The position numbers were made by a program, and so were the translations under genes. 64,000 bases of DNA from Chitinophaga sp. H8 (GTDB lineage Bacteria > Bacteroidota > Bacteroidia > Chitinophagales > Chitinophagaceae), in the NCBI RefSeq assembly GCF_040567655.1, contig NZ_JBEXAC010000001.1, positions 310,001 through 374,000 on the forward strand, read 5' to 3'. The notes below the pieces were generated by a model, which was not told the DNA's origin, ran no database searches, and saw nothing but the letters and a program-made list of their open reading frames with translations. Position 1 is the stretch's first letter; each line of letters opens with the position of its first letter. Of the stretch, positions 37,966-47,307 are shown one piece after another.

Positions 37966-39114
37966 ATGGAAAAAGAAATTTTCAGACAATTGATCAAAAG
38001 GTGCCTGGAGGGTACTGCCACAGCGGAAGAACGCCAGCTGGTGGATGCATATTACAACCGGTTGGAGAAGGACGCAATGGCCCGGCTGGCGCCTGCTGAG
38101 GAAGAGGCATTACGGGAAAGGATGCTGCATAGGATTCATCATGCGGTACAGGAAGCTGCGCCGGAAGTACCGGTATTGGTGACCAGGGGCAGAGCATGGT
38201 GGCAGTATGCGGCGGCAGCGGCAGTATTGGGCATCCTGGTGGCGGCAGGGGGGTATTTTTTTATGCAGCAGCGGTCCGTTGTACCTAAAGAGGTAGGTGC
38301 CGTAAATCAACCGGAAGGACAGATACCAGGATATAATAAAGCTACCCTTACTTTGGCCAATGGCGTGGTGGTACCACTGGATAGTACCGGCCACCAGGTG
38401 ATCAGGCAGGGCAATGTGACTGTATACCAGCAAAAAGGATTGCTGGAATATAAAGAGAAGGGAAAGGGCAACGGTATGGCATTCAATACACTGAAAACCC
38501 CCCGGGGAGCACAATACCGGCTCACCCTGCCGGATGGTACCGGGGTATGGCTGAATGCGGCTTCTGAGCTTAAATACCCGACTTCTTTCCAGGGTAAGGA
38601 ACGAAGAGTATACTTAAGTGGGGAAGGCTATTTTGAAATTGCAGCGAATGCACAGCAGCCTTTTGTAGTAAGTGCCAATGACGTGGATGTGAATGTACTG
38701 GGTACCCAGTTTAATATAATGGCATATGCAGATGAGGCGTTTGTGAAAACCACCCTGTTGCAGGGGGCGGTAAAGGTGTCAAAAGAACAGGCAGCCGTGG
38801 TACTGCAACCAGGACAGGCGGCCATTCTGAACAACGGCCGTAGTGATATACAGGTGCGGCAAACAAATACCACAGAAGACGTGGCCTGGAAAAACGGGTA
38901 TTTTGTTTTTAATAACGAAAACCTGGAAAGCATTATGAAGAAGATCGTCAGGTACTACGATGTGGAAGTAGAATACAGAACAGATATCAGTAATAAAAAT
39001 TTCGGTGGATCAGTTGCTCGCTTTAGTAGCCTGGCCGAATTGTTAAGCACGTTGGAACTAACAGGAATTGTACATTTTAAAATGGACGGAAATAAAGTGA
39101 TTGTCATGCCATAA
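37966..39114 (+). CDS. FecR-family anti-sigma factor
   Basis: 382 residues from ATG 37966 (a GTG lies one codon before). Residues 1-75 form the cytoplasmic helical anti-sigma part (LIKRCLEGTATAEERQLVDAYYNRLEK); one TM helix follows (WWQYAAAAAVLGILVAAGGYFF, in two halves). The periplasmic FecR domain shows NTLKTPRGAQYRLTLPDG, VWLNAASELKYP, VYLSGEGYFEI, NVLGTQFNIMAY; then a DUF4974-like C-terminal part (YFVFNNENLESIMKKIVRYY). It reads the TonB-dependent receptor's STN domain and releases the sigma factor. Confidence 0.96.
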   Translation: MEKEIFRQLIKRCLEGTATAEERQLVDAYYNRLEKDAMARLAPAEEEALRERMLHRIHHAVQEAAPEVPVLVTRGRAWWQYAAAAAVLGILVAAGGYFFMQQRSVVPKEVGAVNQPEGQIPGYNKATLTLANGVVVPLDSTGHQVIRQGNVTVYQQKGLLEYKEKGKGNGMAFNTLKTPRGAQYRLTLPDGTGVWLNAASELKYPTSFQGKERRVYLSGEGYFEIAANAQQPFVVSANDVDVNVLGTQFNIMAYADEAFVKTTLLQGAVKVSKEQAAVVLQPGQAAILNNGRSDIQVRQTNTTEDVAWKNGYFVFNNENLESIMKKIVRYYDVEVEYRTDISNKNFGGSVARFSSLAELLSTLELTGIVHFKMDGNKVIVMP

Positions 39115-39240
39115 TAAATTAATCATCTTATAAACCAGTAATTGCCACTCATGTTTGCGGGTATTGCCTGATAGCTACAGGTACAATATCTGGCGGATAT
39201 ACTATTCCACAAATCTTTAATCTATAACCAAACAACCAAA

Positions 39241-42200
39241 ATGAATAAGCAGTTCGCGTTATTTAGACGGAGGAAGCATTGCCGCGCTTATGTCCGCCCG
39301 TTGTTGAGAATGAAATTTTTATTTATCCTTCTTTTAGCCTGCCTGGTACAGGTAAATGCCGCTACCTATGCGCAGAAGGTCAGTTTGTCGGTTAGGAATG
39401 CTTCACTGGAAGAAGTATTCAGACAACTGAAGCTGCAAAGTGGGTACGACTTTTTGTATAGTGCACAGGTAGTGCAGCATACAAAAGTAAGTTTACAGGT
39501 AAAGGATGAAGAACTGGTAAATGTGATCGAAAAATGTTTAAAAGGGTCAGACCTGACTTTCACCATCCGGAATAAAACGGTAGTGATAAAAAAGGTGGGT
39601 GCAAACCTGACTGCCGATATTGAATCCCCTTTGCAGGCCAGGCAGGTAAGCGGTACCGTTACTGATGAAAAAGGACAGGGATTACCTGGTGTAAGTGTTA
39701 AACTGAAAGGCACCAACACAGGTACCATGACAGATGTAAACGGGAAATTCTCGTTAAATGTGAGTGTTAACAACCCGGTACTGGTTTTTAGCTATATCGG
39801 TTTTAATACCGAAGAAGTGGTGGTGTCCCAGAATAATATTGCCAACATGGTGATGAAAGAGCAGCTTTCTTCCCTCAACCAGGTGGTGGTAGTAGGTTAT
39901 GGTACCCAGCGTAAAGCCAATGTATTGGGAGCGGTATCGCAGGTAAGTGGAAAAGAATTACAGACTTCACCTACCGGTAATCTTTCTTCTATGTTGCAGG
40001 GACGGTTGCCTGGTTTGGTTACCAAACAACCCAGCGGCCAACCCGGTTCAGATGGAGCATCTTTGTTGGTGAGAGGTTTGAACAGTCCTACCAGCAACTC
40101 CCCATTAGTAGTAGTGGATGGTATCCCAAGGCCTTTTCCCAATATCAACCCGGATGAAGTAGAAAGTATCACTATCCTGAAGGATGCTTCTTCGGGTGCG
40201 GTATATGGTGTACAGGCTGCTAACGGGGTGATACTGGTGACCACAAAGAGAGGTCTGAAACAAAAATCTACCATAGATGTACATTCCTCTTTATCCCTTA
40301 GTACCAATACTAATTTTCCTAAATTCCTGAATGGTGCTGATTATGCCTACTGGTATGATAAAGCACAGGAAATGGATGGTGTGCCCGAAAGTGGCCGCCG
40401 GTTTACGCAAGACCAGATAGACCGCATCAAAAATGGTGATCCGAAAGGCGTTTATGCCAATACGGATTGGTTTGATATGTTGTTTAAATCCACTGCTCCT
40501 ACCTATGTGAACAATATTTCTTTAAGAGGTGGTAATGATGATATCAAATATTTTGTTTCTCTCGGTTCGTATAACCAGCGGGGTATTATTGACAGAACAG
40601 GTTATGATCGTTACAGTATCCGTGCCAACATAGATGCTAAAGTGGCTAAGAACCTGAATTTGTCGGTGAATCTTGCAGGGCAAACCAATGAAACCAAACA
40701 ACCCGGGTTAAGTGCAGGTTTAGGCAATAGCTATGGTTCTATTTTCAGCCAGGCACTGATGTCTTATCCTTATCTGCCTGCTTACCTGGATGGAAAGCCG
40801 GTAGGTAGCCAGAATCCGGGTAACGGTAACCAGAACCCACTGGCTGCCAGAGACCTTTCCGGTGACCAAAATAACAGGGCAGCAATGTTTGAAGGAAGCA
40901 TGGCCCTGAAATACAGTGTACCTTTTGTGAAAGGCTTAGAGCTGAAAATGAATACCGCCTATGACAGGAATTATTCTGTAAAGAAATCGACACTGATGCC
41001 TTATCAGCTTATGATCTTCAATCCTTCTTCTGAAACTTACAGTCCTTCCTATGCACGGCACGCGCTGACCGGCGATGCAGTAATTAACCAATGGTTTGCA
41101 GAATCCTGGAGAACAACAGTACAACCTTCCATCGGTTATAATAACCAGTTTGGCAAGCACGCCGTGAGTGGATTGTTCCTGTATGAATATATCAGAGATC
41201 AGGGTACTGGTATGTCTGCTGGCAGAAGAAGTTTTCCCATTACGGATATTATGGACCTGAATTATGGGGAAGAGGTAATTGCAGATCTGGTAAAAGGCAG
41301 CCATTCTTATTTTCACCGTGCAGGGTATGTAAGCCGGCTGAGTTATAATTACGATGAAAAATACCTCTTTGAATTTACAGGTAGGGTAGATGGGTCTTCG
41401 TTTTTTCCAAGTGATCAAAGATGGGGCTTTTTCCCGGCAGTGGCATTAGGATGGCGTATTTCACAGGAGCCCTTCTTTAAAGACCAGGTGTCTTTTATTG
41501 ATGACCTGAAATTGCGTGCCTCAGCAGGTAAGCTGGCAAATGATAACATTGGCGGACAGGCATTTCTGAAAACAATGAGCCTGGGTAAAGACCCCGTGGT
41601 GATGATAGGTGATAAATTATCCCGCCCGCTGACTATGGACAGAGTACCGAATCTGGGTATTACCTGGGAAACGACCAGTTCTTATAATGGCGGATTCGAA
41701 GCCATCATGTGGAAGGGTTTGCTGGGCGTAGAGCTGGATGTGTTCTATAAAGTCACCAATGATATTTTGCAGGGACGTGCAGATATGCCACCTTCTCTGG
41801 GAGGTTATTTCCCTTCAGTAATCAACTCCGGTATTGTGGATAACCGCGGTTTTGAGCTGGTATTAACACACAACAATCATATAGGCGACTTTAATTACAA
41901 TATCCGGGGTAATGTATCCTGGGCAAGAAATAAGGTGATCAGATCTACAGAGGCTACTAACGTACCCGACTATATGCGGCAGGTGGGTCGTCCGATGGGA
42001 CAGAAGTATGGCTTCATTGCAGAAGGGCTTTTTCAGTCGGCCGAAGAAGTGGAGAACAGCCCTGTATTTGGACCTACCTTACCCGGAGATGTTAAGTTAA
42101 AAGATATTAACGGTGATGGTAAGATCACTTTTGACCAGGACTGGGTAGTAACCGGCCGTAGCAGTACACCGGAAATGATGTTTGGTATGAACCTGGGCGG

Positions 42201-42675
42201 ATCCTATAAAGGATTTGATCTGAACATCTTCCTTCAGGGCGCAGCACTGTCAGATGTTTGGCTGGCAGGACTTTACTCAGACCGTGGATTCTATGACAAC
42301 ACTTTCTATACCAAACCTTTCTGGTCTGATGGTAATGCGCCTTATTACCTGGTAGAAAATGCCTGGCGTCCTGATAATACCAATGCAAAATACCCAAGAT
42401 TAGGTTTGGAGTCCCGCTCCAACGGAGGAGCTATGTCTTCCTGGTGGGTAGTAAACAGTTCTTATCTGCGCTTAAAGAGTGTTCAGATAGGCTACTCTTT
42501 ACCAGCGCCGTTAATGCAGCGTGCCAATATTCAGAAAATACGGTTGTATGTGTCTGGCAGCAATCTGTTTACATTATCTCACCTGAAGTATTTCGATCCT
42601 GAAATGCCGGATGTAAACCAGGGATATTATCCCCAGCAAAGGCTGTTTGAATTTGGATTGAACTTAACTTTTTAA
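39241..42675 (+). CDS. SusC/RagA TonB-linked receptor with N-terminal STN signalling domain
   Basis: 1144 residues. After a signal segment (FLFILLLACLVQVNA, cleavage near residue 42) comes a secretin/TonB short N-terminal domain (residues about 50-118: ASLEEVFRQLKLQSGYDFLY), the transducer domain that contacts FecR. Then a carboxypeptidase-regulatory-like domain (GTVTDEKGQGLPGVSVKLKG), plug with VVVVGYGTQRKANVLGAVSQ and the barrel with DINGDGKITFDQDW and terminal strand FGLNLTF. The STN domain plus upstream sigma/FecR pair makes this a self-inducing PUL. It imports an unidentified glycan with the SusD encoded 10 bp downstream. Confidence 0.96.
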   Translation: MNKQFALFRRRKHCRAYVRPLLRMKFLFILLLACLVQVNAATYAQKVSLSVRNASLEEVFRQLKLQSGYDFLYSAQVVQHTKVSLQVKDEELVNVIEKCLKGSDLTFTIRNKTVVIKKVGANLTADIESPLQARQVSGTVTDEKGQGLPGVSVKLKGTNTGTMTDVNGKFSLNVSVNNPVLVFSYIGFNTEEVVVSQNNIANMVMKEQLSSLNQVVVVGYGTQRKANVLGAVSQVSGKELQTSPTGNLSSMLQGRLPGLVTKQPSGQPGSDGASLLVRGLNSPTSNSPLVVVDGIPRPFPNINPDEVESITILKDASSGAVYGVQAANGVILVTTKRGLKQKSTIDVHSSLSLSTNTNFPKFLNGADYAYWYDKAQEMDGVPESGRRFTQDQIDRIKNGDPKGVYANTDWFDMLFKSTAPTYVNNISLRGGNDDIKYFVSLGSYNQRGIIDRTGYDRYSIRANIDAKVAKNLNLSVNLAGQTNETKQPGLSAGLGNSYGSIFSQALMSYPYLPAYLDGKPVGSQNPGNGNQNPLAARDLSGDQNNRAAMFEGSMALKYSVPFVKGLELKMNTAYDRNYSVKKSTLMPYQLMIFNPSSETYSPSYARHALTGDAVINQWFAESWRTTVQPSIGYNNQFGKHAVSGLFLYEYIRDQGTGMSAGRRSFPITDIMDLNYGEEVIADLVKGSHSYFHRAGYVSRLSYNYDEKYLFEFTGRVDGSSFFPSDQRWGFFPAVALGWRISQEPFFKDQVSFIDDLKLRASAGKLANDNIGGQAFLKTMSLGKDPVVMIGDKLSRPLTMDRVPNLGITWETTSSYNGGFEAIMWKGLLGVELDVFYKVTNDILQGRADMPPSLGGYFPSVINSGIVDNRGFELVLTHNNHIGDFNYNIRGNVSWARNKVIRSTEATNVPDYMRQVGRPMGQKYGFIAEGLFQSAEEVENSPVFGPTLPGDVKLKDINGDGKITFDQDWVVTGRSSTPEMMFGMNLGGSYKGFDLNIFLQGAALSDVWLAGLYSDRGFYDNTFYTKPFWSDGNAPYYLVENAWRPDNTNAKYPRLGLESRSNGGAMSSWWVVNSSYLRLKSVQIGYSLPAPLMQRANIQKIRLYVSGSNLFTLSHLKYFDPEMPDVNQGYYPQQRLFEFGLNLTF

Positions 42676-42685
42676 TTGTTCGGAA

Positions 42686-44281
42686 ATGAGAAATCTAAGG
42701 ATAAACATCATAGGGTTAATGAGCATTTTGGTATTTAGTTTATCAAATTGCCGGGTAGACCCCAAACTAACGGATAGGTACGGGGCAGATGTGGCATGGA
42801 CCAGTGAAAAGAATTTACAATTATATCTCAATAGCTTTTATCCCTTGATCGGGCAAAGTTATTATACCAGTGCAGTAGAAATGGATGCATACGCCGACCT
42901 GCTCAAAATGAACACGCCGGTAGATAATGTGAACCAGGCCATCTTTGGCTCAGTGACGATCAGCCCTTCCAACAATATGCTGGGCAACTGGGACTGGGGT
43001 TATAGCTGGGTAAAGAACTGTAATGAATTCCTGGAAGGATTGGAAAAGTACGGAGGAGACCTGCCTGCTGATGCAGTAGCACGGGCAGGAGCAGAAGTAA
43101 AATGGTTCAGGGCGTATGTATATTTTGAAATGGCCAAGCGATATGGCGCTACTTTACTTTTGAAAGACAAGCTGACCATGGATCCCAACTTTAAGCTGGG
43201 AACACCGGACGAATGCTGGAATTTTATTGAAAAAGACCTGGACTCTGCAGCTGCTCATCTGCCGGTAACAGTACTGGCAGGAGAAAAAGGCAAGCTGACC
43301 AAAGGGGCTGCATACGGACTGAAGGCCAGGGCAATGCTGTATGCCAAACGCTGGAAAAAAGCATCTGATGCCGTGGAAGCACTGGATGCATTGAAACAGT
43401 ATGACCTGTATCCCAATTATGGTGAATTGTTTACACTAAGACGTGCCGGTAATGAGGTGAATAAGGAAAGTATCGTAGAGTTTGGTTTTTCTTCTCCTGA
43501 TTTTGGTTATTCTTTTGATTATTTCTATTGCCCTCCCGGAGATAAAGGATATGCACAGGTAAGTCCTACCGAAAACCTGGTGGGAGCCTATCAGATGGCA
43601 GACGGTACAGATTTTAGCTGGGATAATGCGACAATGGCTGCCAAACCTTATGAAGGCCGTGAACCCAGGTTCTATGCATCTGTCCTGTATAATGGCGCCG
43701 CCTGGAAAGGCCGTACCGTAGAAACATTTGAAGGTGGCGTAGATGGATTTGCTTTTGGTGGTGGTACTACCTGCACCGGGTATTACATGCGTAAACTGTT
43801 TGATGGCAGCAAAAAAACACAAACGGACGGATTCCTTCCGGGTGATCTCACCTATTATTTCATGCGCTATGCGGAAGTGCTGTTGATCTATGCAGAGGCA
43901 ATGGCGGAGCAGGGCTCTATTGACAAAGCACTCACTGCGCTCAACAAAGTAAGAGCCAGGGCTGGATTTACCACCCCGGTAACTGCTGGCAGTAAAGATG
44001 AATTTATGCGCTTACTGCGTCATGAAAGAATGGTAGAGCTGGCGTTTGAAGGACATCGCTTCTGGGATCTCCGCAGATGGGGGCTTGCAAAAACGGTATT
44101 GAACAATACCAACTGCACTGGTATTAAGATTACCAAAACCGGTACCGACTGGAACTACGAAAAGATAGATTGTGATAACGGCAAAAAAAGGGTATATCCT
44201 GAAAAGTATGACCGCTTTCCTATTCCAACGGTTGAGATTCAAAGAAATCCGCTTTGTGAACAATTTCCTGAATGGAAGTAA
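42686..44281 (+). CDS. SusD/RagB-family outer-membrane lipoprotein
   Basis: 531 residues. Lipobox SLSNC gives Cys22. SusD features: TSEKNLQLYLNSFYPLIG, an AEVKWFRAYVYFEMAKRYG helix of the TPR region, YYFMRYAEVLLIYAEAMAEQG, RHERMVELAFEGHRFWDLRRWG, and PIPTVEIQRNPLCEQ at the end. It is the surface glycan-binding lid for the preceding SusC, 10 bp away. The mid-part carries several Cys (CPPGDKG, TTCTGYYMRK), which is less common in this family. Confidence 0.95.
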   Translation: MRNLRINIIGLMSILVFSLSNCRVDPKLTDRYGADVAWTSEKNLQLYLNSFYPLIGQSYYTSAVEMDAYADLLKMNTPVDNVNQAIFGSVTISPSNNMLGNWDWGYSWVKNCNEFLEGLEKYGGDLPADAVARAGAEVKWFRAYVYFEMAKRYGATLLLKDKLTMDPNFKLGTPDECWNFIEKDLDSAAAHLPVTVLAGEKGKLTKGAAYGLKARAMLYAKRWKKASDAVEALDALKQYDLYPNYGELFTLRRAGNEVNKESIVEFGFSSPDFGYSFDYFYCPPGDKGYAQVSPTENLVGAYQMADGTDFSWDNATMAAKPYEGREPRFYASVLYNGAAWKGRTVETFEGGVDGFAFGGGTTCTGYYMRKLFDGSKKTQTDGFLPGDLTYYFMRYAEVLLIYAEAMAEQGSIDKALTALNKVRARAGFTTPVTAGSKDEFMRLLRHERMVELAFEGHRFWDLRRWGLAKTVLNNTNCTGIKITKTGTDWNYEKIDCDNGKKRVYPEKYDRFPIPTVEIQRNPLCEQFPEWK

Positions 44282-44299
44282 ACCTAAACTGTGATCAAA

Positions 44300-45706
44300 A
44301 TGAAAAAATATAATTTATATACCGGCTGGCTGCCTCTTTTACTCTTATTGGTTTTTTCCTGTAAAAAGCCGGATCCGATAGAAGGTAGTGGAGGCCCGGA
44401 TGGTTTACTGAACTTTTCCGTATCTATTCCCGGTGAATCTGCTGCCTACAGCGCCAATACTGCGGGTCCTTACCATGACGGAGATACCTTATTTATTAAT
44501 GTACCTACTTCTGAGGAAGAGCCGGTAGATGTAACCCGTCTGAAACCAGCTGCGAGCCTGGCTAATAACAGTCATATGACCCCCGGGCTGCCAGGGATCC
44601 TGGACTTTACAACACCTGTTGAAGTAACAGTAGTTAACGGAAAAGGAGTTACACAGAAAAATTATATCAAAGTACTCCCTACATTGCCTAAAACCCTGTT
44701 TAAAAAGGTATGGTTTAAGAATGCACAGGCACTGGGAGTTTTACGTACCAATATTTCCGGTATGACAGTGCTGGGAGATAACATGCTGGTAGCTGATTTT
44801 AACGTATGGGATGCAGGAGACGCCGGCAGTGGGGTGAGAGTTTATGATAAGCTGACCGGTGCATTTAAAAAGATCGTTCCGGCACCTACTACTTTTACGG
44901 CACAGGTTTGTGCGGATGATGCGGGCCATTTTGCTGTAAACCGTTATAACATTTATGGTGCGGGTTTTATGCTGTATTACTATGAGGATATTAACAGTGC
45001 ACCCAAACTGATCCTGAACTATGCCGCCAGCGATGGCTGTCCGGTAGAGCTGGGCAAGAAAATGTCCATCACAGGAAATCTTAAAGAAGGTAAAGCATAT
45101 GTGTATGCTGCTGCGGAAGGTACCAATACTTACCTGTATTGGGAGTTTATGAATGGGGTGCCGGTAAGTAATATACCTAAATCTGTTACTTATGGCGGTG
45201 CAGGCGGCGCCTGGTCATATGGTATTGTAAAACGCATGTCAATAGAAGAAAATGCCAGCCTGTATATTTCTTATTGTCATTATGATGGAGCAGACACCGA
45301 TCTGAAGAAAGGCAGCCGTTTTGATATCTTATCTGCTACACAGGATATTACCCAGCTGAAGAAAGAAAATCATGATTACAAGATCCTGGATTTTGATGTG
45401 TTTACAGTAAAAGGTGATAAGTTCCTGGCTATCCTGCAGCAAGGATTCTGGGCATGGGATGCTACTTCTGTTAAAGTATTTGAAATTACCGATGAAGGTA
45501 AGCTCAACATGGTGCCATCAGATGCAGGATATAAGGATTTTATGCTGTTCTCTTCAGACATTTATGGAGGTACCAACTATAATAAGTGGGGAGATATTGT
45601 AGTGGACGTAAAAGGAAATGAAGTATATATTTACGCTTCTTTAGCGAATACTGATGCTGCTACTTCCGGGGTAATGGCTTACCGGATGATTTATACACCA
45701 CAGTAA
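44300..45706 (+). CDS. Lipoprotein with DUF5018-like region, SusE/F position
   Basis: 468 residues from ATG 44300; the earlier GTG at 44291 is less likely. Lipobox LLVFSC gives Cys21, followed by KKPDPIEGSGGPDG typical of surface lipoproteins. An N-terminal Ig-like domain (about 35-125) precedes a beta-propeller-like region (GMTVLGDNMLVADFNVW, GVRVYDKLTGAFKKI, VVDVKGNEVYIYASLAN). This architecture matches DUF5018-containing PUL lipoproteins; the label is by resemblance. Its place after SusD is that of a surface glycan-binding protein (SusE/F role). No catalytic residues are apparent. Confidence 0.7.
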   Translation: MKKYNLYTGWLPLLLLLVFSCKKPDPIEGSGGPDGLLNFSVSIPGESAAYSANTAGPYHDGDTLFINVPTSEEEPVDVTRLKPAASLANNSHMTPGLPGILDFTTPVEVTVVNGKGVTQKNYIKVLPTLPKTLFKKVWFKNAQALGVLRTNISGMTVLGDNMLVADFNVWDAGDAGSGVRVYDKLTGAFKKIVPAPTTFTAQVCADDAGHFAVNRYNIYGAGFMLYYYEDINSAPKLILNYAASDGCPVELGKKMSITGNLKEGKAYVYAAAEGTNTYLYWEFMNGVPVSNIPKSVTYGGAGGAWSYGIVKRMSIEENASLYISYCHYDGADTDLKKGSRFDILSATQDITQLKKENHDYKILDFDVFTVKGDKFLAILQQGFWAWDATSVKVFEITDEGKLNMVPSDAGYKDFMLFSSDIYGGTNYNKWGDIVVDVKGNEVYIYASLANTDAATSGVMAYRMIYTPQ

Positions 45707-45766
45707 TAAGCATTCGGGTTGCCGTCCTGATGTATCATTAACTGACATGTTTTAAAAGCGATATTG

Positions 45767-47260
45767 ATGAAAGGAATGATGAATTATAAAAGGAGCCTGA
45801 TGAAGGGCATTATTTTGGCTGCTGCCGTCTTCGGACTGGCAGCAGCCAATGGGTGCGGCAAGAAAAGCGGTGCACCTGGAAATGTTGTAAATCCGCCGGT
45901 AGATACTACAGATAACAGTGGTAACGTGAACTTTGAAGCTACTATCCAGGTAGATGCTAACTTCCCGTATTACAAGAACCGTAGTGTGGAAAGTATAGCA
46001 GATGAAATAGCCGTGGCTGGATATAAAACGGTACGTTACCTGGTGTTGAATGAGTCGGCAGTGAACGCGGATCTGATTCATGCTTTCCATGCACAGGGCA
46101 TAAAGGTGTGGCTGCAGGCATCCGGAAGTGTTACCTATGAAACAAATGGTTATCCTGCCGATTGGCCTTCCTGGAAAATGGAGTTGAATAACTCGGTCAA
46201 CGGGAAAGATGGTTATATCTTCCTTTCTCCGTTTAACAAGTCGTTTGTGAAATGGAAAAAAGAACAGTTATCGAAGTTAATGACCACCTATCCTTTTGAT
46301 GGGGTAGAATTGACAGAGCCTTATTTTCCGGAATGGGATGCCATCACCAAAGGCACTTATGGAGATGTAGGGCCTAATGCACAGGCAGCCTTTAAAAGTG
46401 AGTATGGATTGGATGTGCCTGACTTTAATAATCCTGCTGCCGCCAATTATTATAAAAAGCTGCCGGATGTATATCAGAAATGGATGGATTGCCGGGTGAA
46501 CGCTGTCAATGCTTACCTGAATGAAGTAGCGAACGGAGCCGGTGGTATCCGCGCAGTAAGGCCGGATGCACTGATTGCTACCTGGAGCCTGGGTATTGAT
46601 GCCGGTACTAATTCTGTCAACCTGCTCCGGGAGTTTCAGGGATTGGATGCCGGCGCGATGGTGAAACTGGTGAAACCGGATATACACTTTATACAGACAC
46701 ACTGGCCGGACTGGATCAAACCCGCTTCCCAGCTGCCACCTGATTATATGAAGAACTACAAACGCTTTGTGGACGAAGTGAAAGCAGCAGACCCCAAAGT
46801 AAAGATCGGATTACAGGGAGATATCGGTTCCGGAAAAGAGATGGTGAAATCAGGAGAATGGGTGAAAGCATTTGAGGAAGCAGCTCCTAAGTATGGGTAT
46901 AGCACCACTACCTTATATGAGTACCACATCGGTGGATATATGTATACAGAAGCGCCCAGCCTGAAACGTGCAGTAAGAAGAGGTAATGACAGCCTGGTAT
47001 TATCCTTCAGTAAAAGGATGGATGCTACTACCGCAGGAGAAAAAAATAATTACCAGTTTCTGAAAGATGGTAAACTCACGACCGTCAACATAACAAGCGC
47101 TACTGTGGATGGTAACAGGATCATTTTGAAAGCTGCCAGTTTCCCGGCCGGAAAATTTGAAGTGATGGTTAGTAAGCTGAAAGATACACCCGAACTGTGG
47201 CTGTTCAAGGGATATCCAGCCCTTGAAGTGGCTAATCAGACCAAGACTACAGTGGAGTAA
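45767..47260 (+). CDS. Lipoprotein with TIM-barrel-like glycoside-hydrolase-type domain, family not recognised
   Basis: 497 residues from ATG 45767; ATGs at 45776 and 45779 are also possible. Lipobox AANGC at about residue 30. The domain after a Pro-rich linker looks like a (beta/alpha)8 barrel: strand TIQVDANFPYY, GYKTVRYLVLNESA, GIKVWLQASGS, PFDGVELTEPYFPEW (E181 and E184 at the end of a strand, a likely catalytic position), DALIATWSLGID, KPDIHFIQTHWPDW, VKIGLQGDIGSG and TTLYEYHIGGYMY (E near the end of strand 7 or 8). A small Ig-like domain closes it (LVLSFSKRMDATTA). That layout fits a retaining glycosidase with two glutamates, but I cannot name a GH family. Encoded inside PUL 2. Confidence 0.6.
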   Translation: MKGMMNYKRSLMKGIILAAAVFGLAAANGCGKKSGAPGNVVNPPVDTTDNSGNVNFEATIQVDANFPYYKNRSVESIADEIAVAGYKTVRYLVLNESAVNADLIHAFHAQGIKVWLQASGSVTYETNGYPADWPSWKMELNNSVNGKDGYIFLSPFNKSFVKWKKEQLSKLMTTYPFDGVELTEPYFPEWDAITKGTYGDVGPNAQAAFKSEYGLDVPDFNNPAAANYYKKLPDVYQKWMDCRVNAVNAYLNEVANGAGGIRAVRPDALIATWSLGIDAGTNSVNLLREFQGLDAGAMVKLVKPDIHFIQTHWPDWIKPASQLPPDYMKNYKRFVDEVKAADPKVKIGLQGDIGSGKEMVKSGEWVKAFEEAAPKYGYSTTTLYEYHIGGYMYTEAPSLKRAVRRGNDSLVLSFSKRMDATTAGEKNNYQFLKDGKLTTVNITSATVDGNRIILKAASFPAGKFEVMVSKLKDTPELWLFKGYPALEVANQTKTTVE

Positions 47261-47307
47261 CCGGTGGATGTACCGGTCTGTAAAACGAGACCCACAAAAA
47301 AATACAC

